DNA of 64,000 nucleotides from Nemertoderma westbladi. Lineage: Eukaryota > Xenacoelomorpha > Nemertodermatida > Nemertodermatidae. Of this stretch, positions 19,701 through 29,242 are shown one piece after another. The stretch spans positions 1 to 64,000 of the forward strand of contig JAUCBJ010004405.1 of assembly GCA_032718475.1 (NCBI GenBank). Reading direction: 5' to 3'. The notes under the pieces are model-generated. The model did not search any database. It saw only the letters and a program-made list of their open reading frames with translations, and was not told where the DNA came from. The stretch's first letter is position 1, and every line of letters begins with the position of its first letter. The position numbers and the translations under genes were made by a program.

Positions 19701-21654
19701 TAGAGAAGGCTTCTCGGTTGTCATCCGCAGTGGTGCGCACCACTGAACAGGCGTTTGAAGGGCTTGAGATTATCCCAAAAGCCTGGATGGTCATCCAGTA
19801 CTCCACCGGTTTCTGGTTGAGGTCTCCTTCAGGCCACCACAGAAATCGTAGGCTATCTCGATCCCTATCCAGCGCCTTGACTTGTAAGAACATGCCTTCT
19901 ATATCTGAGGCGAAAGCGATTGAATATTGTCTTAATCTTAAGAGTATTCCCAACAAGGATTGGAGTAAGTTGGGTCCGGGTAACAATTCGGAATTAAGGG
20001 ATTGGCCCATATAAAGGGCGGAGCCGTCAAACACCACTCGTACCTCATGGGGTTTACCGGGTTTGGGAACGTAATAGTGAGTTAAATAATACTTTCTCTC
20101 AGTTATAGGTGTTTCTTCCGGTACTCGCTCCGCATATCCCTTGCTAATAAATTTCTTCAACTGCGTTTGATACATTTCTTTAGCTGAAGAATTTGCCGTA
20201 AGGCGTCGATGTAGTTGAGCAATTCTTTTCTCTGCCAAGGGTCTGTTGTTTATGAACTTTGGTTCTCGCTTTCGGAAAGGTAGGCCGATTTCATATCTAC
20301 CTTGATCTTTAAGAAAACGTGTAGTTGTCTCTTGGATCTGCTTGGCTCTTTCTTCTTCTACCGATAGGGCCTTATCGTAGGAATTGGGCTCTACAGCCTC
20401 TTGAGTAAAGAATCGTACGGCGTGTTCATCCCGAGTCTTGGCATTATAACGTTCAATGACGTCATTAAGTTCGTCGTTATAGTCGTCTCGTTCTGATGGA
20501 CGAAGGAGCTGACATAAGTTCACTTGGTTTTGCCAAGTCTCGTTTTCCTTAAGGAGATCAATGGTATTCTCCTCGTCGAAGAGTTGGTGGACATCGTCGT
20601 TATCTGAGGAGTATGGTGTTCCCTCAGTTGGATCGTCTAACTCACTGCTCTCAACTTCCCATTCTCTTACTTGATATACCTGATCTTTTGGTAATCTTTC
20701 CATGAGAGTTCTACGGGAAGGGCCAGTAAAGTACCAACCCACTCTAGTTCTTCCCGCATAAGCTTGTAGTGGTTGCGGTTGAGCAGGCCGTTTCTCCAAT
20801 GTCTCGAGCGCTTCATGCGCATTTTGACCGATGAGTATTTGCACTCCAGGGTAATCGGTGGCGAATCTAGGTATTTCAAGCTGCTGGGTGAAATCGTCCT
20901 CATCCCAGTTATAAGGTTCCACTTGGCTGGTAGCGAAGTTCTTTATCGCCACCATCTTTACTGACCTTATACTATGTTCTCCTAGTTCATCCTGGGGGGT
21001 GGACAACGCACCTACATAATAATCCGCTATTACTGTAGATTTCCAAACCTGCATAATTCCTGACATGTTTAGCTTAGTTCGGAACTTGGGTTGTCCATCA
21101 AAGATGTCTTCGGCTAGTTCTTTGTCGATGAATGTTCCTGTACTACCGGAGTCAAGGAGGGCGTTCACTATATAACTCCTTTTAGGTCCGTGGACCCTTA
21201 ACTGTACTACAGGAAATTCTCGGATTCCTACATTGGAAGTTGGCGCTTTCCAAGATGGTTGTCGATCAGAAGTAGTTAGGGTGAGGTCGCTGGCTGTGTC
21301 TTTTTCATACGTAAGTGCTCGATACACTGCGGTATTTATCATGTAACAGGATTCATCTTCGTCGGAGAATTCATCCGTATAGAATCCTTCCATCTCAGAA
21401 CTTTGGTCAGTGTCGTTCACATCACTGAATTGGACATGTAATTCGGAATCACTTACCTGACTCTGGCTGTTTCGCTCGAATTCAGTGTGCAACAAGATAT
21501 GATGTTTCGCACCGCACTTTGCACACCTTGTGTCGGAGTAACAGGTTCGCCGTTGGTGTCCTTGTCTGAGGCAATTATAACACAACCGCTTATCCCACAT
21601 GACTTCCCGTCTATCCGTTAATGATTTCTTTAGGAATTCATCACACACATTCAA
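16783..21654 (-). CDS. E2 pol: zinc knuckle, protease, RT, RNase H, integrase, DUF5641
   Basis: One uninterrupted frame of 1,623 residues, a complete BEL/Pao Pol. In order: knuckle C25-x2-C28-x4-H33-x4-C38 and C44-x2-C47...H; protease L-L-D-S-G-S with D168; DUF1758 to about 320; RT with D584 (S-D-I-E-G-M-F) and Y-M-D-D at 663-666; RNase H with E-D-A-S-D at 842-846 and T-D-A at 913-915; integrase zinc domain H1221, H1226, C1256, C1259; integrase core D1292, D1354, E1404; DUF5641 about 1485-1590. Every catalytic residue I looked for is present. The frame is open upstream of the stated ATG to a TAA near 21690, taking in another knuckle (C-A-L-C...H...C), so the ATG is probably internal and the real product comes from a Gag-Pol frameshift or splice. 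Confidence 0.92.
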   Translation of the reverse strand: MNVCDEFLKKSLTDRREVMWDKRLCYNCLRQGHQRRTCYSDTRCAKCGAKHHILLHTEFERNSQSQVSDSELHVQFSDVNDTDQSSEMEGFYTDEFSDEDESCYMINTAVYRALTYEKDTASDLTLTTSDRQPSWKAPTSNVGIREFPVVQLRVHGPKRSYIVNALLDSGSTGTFIDKELAEDIFDGQPKFRTKLNMSGIMQVWKSTVIADYYVGALSTPQDELGEHSIRSVKMVAIKNFATSQVEPYNWDEDDFTQQLEIPRFATDYPGVQILIGQNAHEALETLEKRPAQPQPLQAYAGRTRVGWYFTGPSRRTLMERLPKDQVYQVREWEVESSELDDPTEGTPYSSDNDDVHQLFDEENTIDLLKENETWQNQVNLCQLLRPSERDDYNDELNDVIERYNAKTRDEHAVRFFTQEAVEPNSYDKALSVEEERAKQIQETTTRFLKDQGRYEIGLPFRKREPKFINNRPLAEKRIAQLHRRLTANSSAKEMYQTQLKKFISKGYAERVPEETPITERKYYLTHYYVPKPGKPHEVRVVFDGSALYMGQSLNSELLPGPNLLQSLLGILLRLRQYSIAFASDIEGMFLQVKALDRDRDSLRFLWWPEGDLNQKPVEYWMTIQAFGIISSPSNACSVVRTTADDNREAFSKEVIDNIKRDIYMDDNLKSLPSVEEATDVAKGTVECLKRGGFRLTKFTSNSREFLESIPVEDRGAKDLDLIKDDLPETKTLGLKWDTERDILFFQLKQRDNPVRTKRICLSILSTYFDPLGFISPVILIARSLVQQMWLENHSWDNPLKGELLKKWMKWEDSLPAIENFIISRSYFGHVLPTYSYQLHVFEDASDMGIGIVAYLRVETPDGIKVALVTSKALINNKLKVPRAELKAALYATAIGRNVTEQIDYPLEKTVYWTDALLVLEYITNEVCQFSVFVTNRVAIILSRTTMDQWRHCPGTINPADIASRGATPQELVDTPDWLGGPDFLYKEEEEWPPHLTTAEIRQAKGAEKVKPKTRASKSKLFKPMVDLSVLHTSGDDALDQKPTAINKSVVEIREKDWKSGIPDVSQGLLPLLQRAIHHYSSWNRLCKAVTYLKRCFHHHYSGTKTKGDTAPLTSVQVHVVKDLPKYKISDRFLKEKIGYQEHEETNKQMLRLLQCYDDSDKYFLLLRNPQMRLRDRFASTMIDGLIRVGGRLTNAPLSFDTKFPILIRNLEIQVKMIVDVHSKLYHAGRERVLSEIRTRYYFYKPRRALNQVLRNCIPCRKAFSRPLTQREAELPRERVSFYEPPFTNTGVDLFGPIEVYRARTIVKRWCVIFVCMTCRAIHLDMVNDLSTNSFLLSLRQQIARFGTSNTMRSDKGTNFIGANNEIKDYVKDWNQRQVDDQLKVTASSWTFNAADAPWWGGSWERLIRSVKTAFLFIVPCRAYLTDELLRTLMEEIAAYLNERLLMPVSSSPDSLEALTPAHFLLKKPVAMLPQSEITDGDEYCRQTWQLMQLLSRRFADHFEKHYLPTLQLRTKWFAQQENVSAGDMVLIVDADLPRKRWQTGRIIETHISDDGLVRSVELVIMRRNFKKPGIVFETQQLNRPVGRLCLLERDRELSGNYGRQDTLPTTTSLIQQTSRDSPA

Positions 21655-21689
21655 ACGGTGGGGCCCGTCACACAGCGCACATTTTTGGG

Positions 21690-22696
21690 GTTTTTCTTAC
21701 CTGTTCTCTCCTGTCATTGGTTCGAGACCTGAATTTACTTATGTCTTTGGGCGTTTTGTTGACATAATAAGATCTTTCAGTGTCTTTCCCGCTGTCCTCT
21801 CCTTGAGAAGCCTGGCTTTCGCCGTCGTCGGTATAACACACTGGTGTTACCTTTCTCCTAGAAACGGGTTTCTCACTTACCTTGTTTTCCGGTGTCTTCT
21901 ATCTGGACTGCTTTAGGAGCTGTAATTTCACTTCTCCATCTAAGAATGACATGAGATCAGCCATGGTAGGGTCTCGTCGTTGCTGTTCCATCATATATAA
22001 CACTTTCTTATCCCAGCGTGTACCTACTCCACCCTTCGGTAAAGTAGAGGCCACAGCTCCAATAACCATAGAACTCTGATATTCATGAGACTTACCTAGC
22101 CAATCTAATTGTCTACAGATCTCCTGAATCTCATCGGAAAACTCTATAATCCCGCTGCTAATGAATTTTCGGGACGCTACCAATTTTGCATACAAATACC
22201 TAGCTATGTTATTCCTATTACCATACCTGATGTTTAGGGTATCCCAAACTTGTCTTAATCCATCGGGATGTCCAATAAACTTTAACGCCATTAACTTGGG
22301 AGATCCTTCCAAGCACTCGATGAGGAATCTAAGTTTCTCTCCGTTTGATAGCACAGAGTTCTGTATGTTATCTTTGTAATATTCATTAAAAGGTAACCAT
22401 TTCATCTCATCTCCATTGAACTTGACGATCTCTCCCACCTTGACCGCTTGACGGGCTTCGGTTCTAGCCATTTGACGCGTAAAACTTTCTTGGGCCATCG
22501 TGTTATTTAATATCGAGTTATCGGTATATAAATTTCTCGGATTATTATCAAGTCTATATGGGATATCATTGTCAACGGGTTTATAATTACCCTTAATAGG
22601 GTTTACTATAGGAGTTTCCACTTCGCTAGCAGTATAGATGCGTGTAGGCTCCACAACTTGCGCATGAAATACTTCAGACCTAACAGGTTGACACAT
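21690..22696 (-). pseudogene. E2 gag, DUF1759 part, with one nonsense codon
   Basis: The DUF1759 Gag domain is recognisable from V-G-E-I-V-K-F-N-G-D-E-M through Y-G-N-R-N-N-I-A-R-Y-L-Y-A-K-L-V to R-W-D-K-K-V-L-Y-M-M-E. The frame stops at TAG 21899-21901. E3's intact copy has GAG (Glu) at this place and reads on for about 70 residues (S-E-K-P-V-S-R-R, then C-Y-T-D-D-G-E-S). E2 retains that sequence beyond the TAG, so it is one point mutation. The frame continues right of 22696 to 22849, but that part is antisense to an inverted segment and is not gag. Confidence 0.82.
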
Positions 22697-23419
22697 TGTT
22701 ACAGGGGGTGGTGGTATACCCTTTTGCACCAACGAAATTGCAAACCAAAGAAGAAGTTCAACAGGATTTGGTGGTAATAGATCATTGGCCCACTCCCACT
22801 TGCAAAGAAATTGACCAACCCCCTGTAACTTTACACACAGATAAATCACAATGGAACAGGGTTGTGGAGAAACCTTTCAATCAACCCAGGAATAGAATGA
22901 GACACCATACACAACTCCATACCAACCACCCTAAGTAACAAATTTGCTCCCTTGAGAGAAAATTGTGGTCCTCTTTATAATACTCATCTCCAACAGCACC
23001 CAACCAAGAAGCTTCCATCCAATTATCAACCCCAAATGCTGCCTTCTCACAACTCCATGAACAGAGTCCAGAAGCAACTAACCCAAAAGCACCAAGTGCA
23101 TTATGGACCGAATAACCAATCTGTTCCCCACACACCCTCTTATAAAGACAACAGAGCAAATGATCTGTATCCACCAACTAAAAACTATACAAAGCATAAT
23201 CTCACCAACCACCATACAAAGGAAGCTCCCAGAGACAGAAGTTACGTAGAAAGGTTCCAATTGAAGGTCAACTACTTCAATGACCATTCCTTCAAACAAA
23301 CTTCTAATACACACCCTTCGCCAGTACCCTTTAAGCTTAAATATCAAAGCAACAATGAAACCTGTAATTACACCAGAGCCCCCAACCATATTCATACCTC
23401 AAACATCAAAACCTGTAAC
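22697..23419 (+). other. Inverted internal segment of E2 gag
   Basis: Between the coiled-coil and DUF1759 parts of gag the - strand has no convincing frame, while the + strand carries long open frames rich in N, T, P, H and Q. The segment is bounded by 9-bp inverted repeats: TGTTACAGG at 22697-22705 and CCTGTAACA at 23411-23419. At the left junction a + strand frame ending P-Q-T-S-K-P-V-T would continue in phase into the - strand frame beginning M-C-Q-P-V-R if the segment were flipped. I therefore read it as a 0.72-kb inversion, not a + strand gene. Confidence 0.65.
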
Positions 23420-24958
23420 AGTACTTCCATTTTTCTTACTAACATTGACCCAATTATGTTTGAAGAGGATTAATTCTAATTTATCGCGTTCTAACGCGAT
23501 ACTTTGCTGCACTTCTTGCAACTCTAACCTACTCTCTCTAACTGTTCCCTTTAACAGCTGCACAGTCCCCTCCATCTCCTGGACTTGCTGAGAGGAGCGG
23601 GAACGGTGTTCCCTCAGCTGCCCGAGCAGGAGACCCATCTCCCGTCGTCCCTCATCTACCCACTCGACCGCCGAAGCGGGAGGCGCCAACGTTGTAGCGG
23701 GCGGACGAGGGACAACGGGCGACAAATCATTAATATTTCGCTCGGAGTCCAGGACATGAACATTTTCAAGGGTGGTTCTGTGGGGCACAGGTAGCTTAGT
23801 GCTGTGCAGAGGGAATTTAGAGGTAGGTTCAGGGAGTACAGGTGTCTCTATCACCGAAGGGGTGGCTTCGAGAACAGGCCTAATTATTTCAGGCTCATCT
23901 ACTATAGTAGGGAGTCTTTCTCTGTTAATTATTTGGTCTGTGGGTTCTGTACTACCTAAGTTTGTGTTAGTTAGTTGCCTTCTAACAGCTGGGGGCAAAT
24001 CAGGCAATTTCTGACGGTGGGATATTCTTCTACGTCTGCTTAGACGAGATCTATTTCCTCCGCCTTCAGTATCGGTTGTATCGCCTTCCTCAGATGATGT
24101 ATATCCCTGTCTTTTGGGAGTAGATCGACTCATCATCTGCATTTGACTAGCTGTTAACTGTTTATTTATGCAGTCTTGATTCTCTTGAATATTTTCCAAA
24201 TCTAGTTGGGCGATCTCTTCAGACGCTTTCCGTTCTGCTTCTGCCGCTGCTACTGCCGCCTTTCTTTCCGCTTCGGCCGCTGTCACTGCCGCCTTTCTTT
24301 CCGCTTCGGCTGCTGCCGCTGCCGCCTTTCTTTCCGCTTCGGCCGCTGCCACTGCCGCTGCCGCTGCCGCTTTTCTTTCCGCTTCTGCCACTGCCACTGC
24401 TGCTGCCACTGCCGCTGTCTTTCTGTCTTCTATACGTTTTTTCTTTACTTGTTCTTCTTGGACTCTAGCGATGCGGAGGCGTTCATCAAATTTAGCTTGG
24501 TTCGCAGCTCTCATATCCACATCGATTGCGTCCAACACAAGCTTGGCTCCTTCACTATTAGGGCTAAGTCCTTCCAGCCTTCTCCTCAACTCTTCATCAC
24601 CTACAAAGCGTTGATAGTCTGACAAATAGATGTCAATAGCATCCCTCTTACGCGGTTTCTCTGCTGTCGCTTCACTTTCCACTTGGGAAAAGGTAGCGTC
24701 TGTTGATTCTCCAAGGGTTGAGCGCTCATCCAACTGGGATTTCCATGGGGCAGTTCTTTGAACTTGGAGACTCACTCGCTGAAACCAAGTCTTTACGGCA
24801 ACTTGCAACGACGTGTCTTGTCTTCTTTTCAAAGCCTCCTCAAAGGCCGATAAGATTAGTCTGATTCTTAGAATTCTTTCTCGAACTTGATAAAGCAGCT
24901 CTCCCTGCTCTTGAGGTCCTTGGGGTGGTCGAAACAGTTGTTCCTCTAATCTCTCCAA
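23399..24958 (-). pseudogene. E2 gag, coiled-coil part
   Basis: 519-residue frame. A helical N-terminal region (Q-V-R-E-R-I-L-R-I-R) leads to an extended coiled coil in which A-E-A-E-R-K-A-A repeats about six times (residues 170-235; DNA 24230-24420). A Pro/Thr-rich linker and a final short coil (E-S-R-L-E-L-Q-E-V-Q) follow. It parallels the coiled-coil Gag of E1 in position and composition, though the sequences differ. It overlaps the N-terminal fragment 24946-25254 by 13 bp in another register, implying a frameshift near 24950. Its last residues run into the inverted segment (boundary 23419), where the original frame is lost. Confidence 0.72.
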
Positions 24959-25254
24959 AGAGCTGAAGAAGTATCCACACTACTGGAGCTGTCGGGCCGC
25001 TGAGAAATAAGTTCTCGGCTCGCGGGTTGTTGCTGTTCCGCTGCTTCTTGGTCCCGCTTGACCTGAGCTCGAGTGCCTATGATAGACCTACGATGTTGGA
25101 CTAGCCTAGGGTCTGATACTACTACTGGAGGGATGATCTTTCTTACAGTAGGAGGTGAGTTGAACTTCGGTCTCACACGTTCCACACTCCTGTCTGGGTC
25201 ACAGATGGTCGTATCTAGGAGACTGTCTGACAAGTTTTGCTTTGTGTCAGACAT
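24946..25254 (-). pseudogene. E2 gag, N-terminal fragment
   Basis: 102 residues from an ATG at 25254 beginning M-S-D-T-K-Q, closely similar to E1's Gag start M-S-D-K-Q; this supports the choice of start. The fragment is polar and Arg/Ser/Gln-rich, with no fold I recognise, and ends at a stop right after the frame shifts into the coiled-coil ORF. Together the two shared starts show that in both families Gag begins with a short M-S-D leader peptide followed by a long coiled coil. Confidence 0.7.
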
Positions 25255-25390
25255 GTTTGTTTGTACAGTTGAATGCCTACTGCTATATTACAGTTTAAGC
25301 AAGTCTAGTAATTCAGTATCACCGTTAGCCTAGTAATTAATTACCGATACTGCTACTCAGTGTAGTGTGATATATATATAATATATTAGA

Positions 25391-25643
25391 ATACCGGTAT
25401 GCTTATAGTATATATATAAGTATTATTACAGACTAGGTTTATCACAGAATACCGGTATATAATTTTAGCACAAATATATATAAATATATAATAGGCCTAT
25501 CGTGAATACCGGTATACAGCTTACACTTATAATGTATATATATAAGTATAATTACAGACTAGAATTAATCACAGAATACCGGTATATAATTTAGCCTAAA
25601 TTTATAGAAATAAATATAATAAGCCTATCGCGAATACCGGTAT
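25391..25643. repeat. Array of five ATACCGGTAT palindromes
   Basis: The perfect 10-bp palindrome ATACCGGTAT occurs at 25391, 25449, 25506, 25576 and 25634, with spacings of 58, 57, 70 and 58 bp. Intervening sequence also repeats (ACAGACTAG..., ATATATATAAGTAT...), so the array is a diverged tandem repeat of about 127 bp with two palindromes per unit. It lies 140-390 bp upstream of the gag start. Confidence 0.88.
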
Positions 25644-26584
25644 GTCAATTATTTTAAATAATTGAATTTCTGAATTTTTAGGGGTTACTTGGTTACTTTA
25701 CTTACTTTATTACCGTTATTTGAGCAGTAGTCCAACTGATATTAAGACCTAATTGTTGTATGACAGGCCTACTATTTATAAATCGTTTGAGTTGATTTAT
25801 AATATATATACCCGTTAAATGGGTTTTTGTCAATATTTGAAATAAATGTTATTATTTCTGGGGGGAGTCACTACACAGAAGCTGTGCGCTCTCAGTGAAG
25901 CGCTACTTGTTGGACACTAAAACAAATAATTCTAATTTACCTAAGTTACTTAATACTACAAATTACATACAATTCAGTGTAAGATTACAATCTCTAAATA
26001 AACACAAAAATTACACGTACGAATTTTTAGGGTAATTTTACAAGAAGTCTACAAACCAGCCTAACAAAGGGTTAGAATATCTGGTTATTACAACGGACAG
26101 GGTACTATGGTATTTGAAAATAATAAGTAGTAGTAAATATACTGCATTGTCCAGATAGGAAAAATACCACCGTCTGACAACTTATAGCCGTATCGCTATA
26201 AGTACTACGTTATGTATCACGGAGTGTTCCTACCTAGAAGTTAATTACCGCAGTCTACCAGAACCAACGTGCCTATTAACCACTTTACAACACAAATATA
26301 CTGCCTACACACTAATCACCTTCGGAAAGCACTGTACACAAAACCCTAAATTAGGTACAAGTACTTATACAACAAATAATCAGTAGTTAAAAATACTTGA
26401 ACAGCTAAAAGAACCACGGTATCTGCTGGAGTGACCGGGGCACAAAATCACCAGTCTTTACCTACGCCTAGCAGCCCTGATGTAGTACCAGGGTTAATTT
26501 AACTATAACGGTATATATAACAAGCACAATTACTGTAGGAATAAACTTGGGGATATGAATGTTGTGAATAATCGCATAAACTCT

Positions 26585-27178
26585 GAATAATAAATATTAC
26601 GCTACGCGTACAGACTACTCAAACAAAATGCAGACCAAATACTGACAGACTACTATCAAGCCCAAACAAACTACGGTATATGCAGACTCCGAAATGGTTA
26701 GTTAGTATGCGTTCTAACCGAGTAGTACGACTTATTCTTTCGAGGGGGTTTACCTCACAGCACTGGAAGCCCCTACGTTCCCAACTGGCACTTTATCAGA
26801 CATACACTCTACACACACCGAAATCTCTTCAGACCCAACAACAGCCAGACAACAATCCAGCCTACAAATTATCTAAATAAGAAATATTACGCTACCCGTA
26901 CAGACTACACAAACAAAGTACAAACTAAACGCTGGCAGACTACTATCAAGCCTAAATACACTACAGTATATGCAGACTCCGAAATGGTTAGTTAGTATGC
27001 GTTCTAACCGAGTAGTACGACTTATTCTTTCGAGGGGGTTTACCTCACAGCACTGGAAGCCCCTACTTTCCTAACTAGTACTTTTTCGGACATACGCTCT
27101 ACACACACTACAGTCCCTTCAGACTTAACAACAGTCAGACAACAGTCCAGCCTACAAATTATCTGTACAATCTGAGCA
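26585..27178. repeat. Direct tandem duplication, about 296-bp unit
   Basis: Two copies, each with GCAGACTCCGAAATGGTTAG and CGAGGGGGTTTACCTCACAG, ending in CAGCCTACAAATTATCT. A third partial copy of the unit's end starts near 27721. Confidence 0.85.
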
Positions 27179-28345
27179 GGCTTACACGCCTTCTGCTCAA
27201 TATTGGCCTACAAATAAATAAAACTGACAGAAATAAGTAAAATCTCAATAAAAAACCAGGGCTGCAGTCCCTGATTAATTATTAAGGCCTACCGGTATAT
27301 AATTATCAAAATCGAATAATACTGCTGTACCTGTACTGCTGTAGGTACCGGTCCGGGTGGTTAGGTAGTCAGGCCTACTAGGTACCGGTTAACCGGTACT
27401 TCAGCTTTATTGCCTACTGCAATACAGAAGCTATATCTGTTATTGTTCACGCTTTCAGACCTTTAGCAGTTTAACCTGCCAAATTGGGATGTCTTCTAGA
27501 TAATAGATCGTCTTTAGCCTATGACAAGTATTTGATACACTACATTAGCCGAAGCCAGTCTATGCGCGATCATTCACCTGCTGGATATACCCGGGAGACT
27601 GGATTCGGAAGCCTAACCGTATTGCGGTGTAGGCCTACTGTATTATTCGACTGATCGTAATATATAATCTCTGACAAATATTATTCACTTTCGGGAAATA
27701 TTAACAGTTCCTTTAGGACATCTACACACACTACAGTCCCTTCAGACTTAACAACAGTCAGACAACAGTCCAGCCTACAAATTATGTGTACAATCTGAGC
27801 AGGCTTACACGCCTTCTGCTCAATATTGGCCTACAAATAAATAAAACTGACAGAAATAAGTAAAATCTCAATAAAAAACCAGGGCTGCAGTCCCTGATTA
27901 ATTATTAAGGCCTACCGGTATATAATTATCAAAATCGAATAATACTGCTGTACCTGTACTGCTGTAGGTACCGGTCCGGGTGGTTAGGTAGTCAGGCCTA
28001 CTAGGTACCGGTTAACCGGTACTTCAGCTTTATTGCCTACTGCAATACAGAAGCTATATCTGTTATTGTTCACGCTTTCAGACCTTTAGCAGTTTAACCT
28101 GCCAAATTGGGATGTCTTCTAGATAATAGATCGTCTTTAGCCTATGACAAGTATTTGATACACTACATTAGCCGAAGCCAGTCTATGCGCGATCATTCAC
28201 CTGCTGGATATACCCGGGAGACTGGATTCGGAAGCCTAACCGTATTGCGGTGTAGGCCTACTGTATTATTCGACTGATCGTAATATATAATCTCTGACAA
28301 ATATTATTCACTTTCGGGAAATATTAACAGTTCCTTTAGGACGTG
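27100..28345. repeat. Direct tandem duplication, about 623-bp unit, with an 18-bp palindrome
   Basis: The units 27100-27722 and 27723-28345 are nearly identical. Each carries the perfect 18-bp palindrome GTACCGGTTAACCGGTAC (27382-27399 and 28005-28022) and the LTR-terminal TGTTCACGC (27444 and 28067). The duplication therefore spans the LTR/leader boundary. Confidence 0.88.
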
Positions 28346-29242
28346 GCGCTCTAAATATGTAAACAGAGTTATGACTTAAACTAGACACAACGGGATGGCT
28401 ATAGATTCACGTATATGGCGCATTCTTTAGGAGATGCTTTGTTATCAGTCACAATCATACACAATACTGCACAATGCTGCACACCGATCTGCCGACCTTC
28501 ACTAATTTTAGTTACATATAAAGAGAACAACAACCAATACATGTAGGGCCTATGAAATAGCATTAGATTTACTTCAAAACCACTTTAATGTAAGTCGCAA
28601 TCGTTATATGTAACCGGTCTCTCTAACCTTCAGTATATCAAGAAGATTGGGGTGTCTGATTATTGATTGATATTCTCCAATATAATAATATTCCATCAAC
28701 AGATATAATGAATAACCGACAGTAAATAGCAGTAAAATGCGGTGTTTGTAGTTGACAATATGATTAGGTGAGTGAGTAAGATTGTTTAGATAACAGATAT
28801 ACGTTCTATAATTAAGCCTACTAATGTTGGGCTAAAGACTGAAAACACAGAGATTCCGAAGCCGGTCTTCTGGGCTCAGGACAAAATGTAAACATTGACC
28901 CATAATGCATTGCGCGATTTCTCGGAGGTTTCTGTACAAAAAGCAGGAGAATCGCTCTGATTGGTTGACCGAACAAAGAAACACCAGAGAACAAGGAAAA
29001 GCTACACGTGTACAGCTCAGCTGTTAGCTGTCGTCATAGTAACTACACTGTTTCAAGAGGATCTAGCGCATTGCGTCATAGAATTGCTAATTATGTCCGC
29101 TAAAGTACACATACAGAAGAAATGGCTTTTTATGTCCACTAAAACACCAGTACAGTAAGGGTACGGCCTTTTATGCCTGTTAAACCAACTACAGAGTACT
29201 TTACGGGGAAAATAACCGGCTAATTCCGCAAAAGCTTTTACA
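28067..29242 (-). repeat. E2 5' LTR
   Basis: Matches E3 56961-58146 over its whole length in the same orientation. On the element's strand it begins TGTAAAAGC and ends GAACA, so it has the TG...CA ends of LTRs. It is about 1.18 kb. The right edge is followed directly by the 63-bp satellite. The transcription start is not obvious from sequence. Confidence 0.82.

Larger units (their letters stand above)
25255..28066. other. E2 leader between 5' LTR and gag
   Basis: About 2.8 kb without a gene, unusually long for a retrotransposon leader and built largely of repeats: the ATACCGGTAT array (25391-25643), a direct duplication of about 296 bp (26585-27178), and a direct duplication of about 623 bp (27100-28345) whose right copy runs into the LTR. 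I found no clear tRNA-complementary primer site next to 28067. Confidence 0.7.
16116..29242 (-). mobile_element. E2: 3'-truncated BEL/Pao LTR retrotransposon
   Basis: On the - strand: 5' LTR (29242-28067), long leader, coiled-coil Gag, an inverted segment, DUF1759 Gag, complete pol, 3' non-coding sequence, then a break at 16116. Coding and 3' non-coding sequence closely match E3 at 56961-64000, so they are one family. Gag is damaged (frameshift near 24950, inversion 22697-23419, TAG at 21899-21901), but pol is a single open frame. There is no 3' LTR or ORF3 in the window. The right boundary joins the 63-bp satellite directly. Confidence 0.85.

Noticed and set aside
22952-23473. 173-residue + strand ORF as an independent gene
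   Set aside because: Bounded by inverted repeats and in phase with gag when flipped, so better explained as inverted gag sequence.
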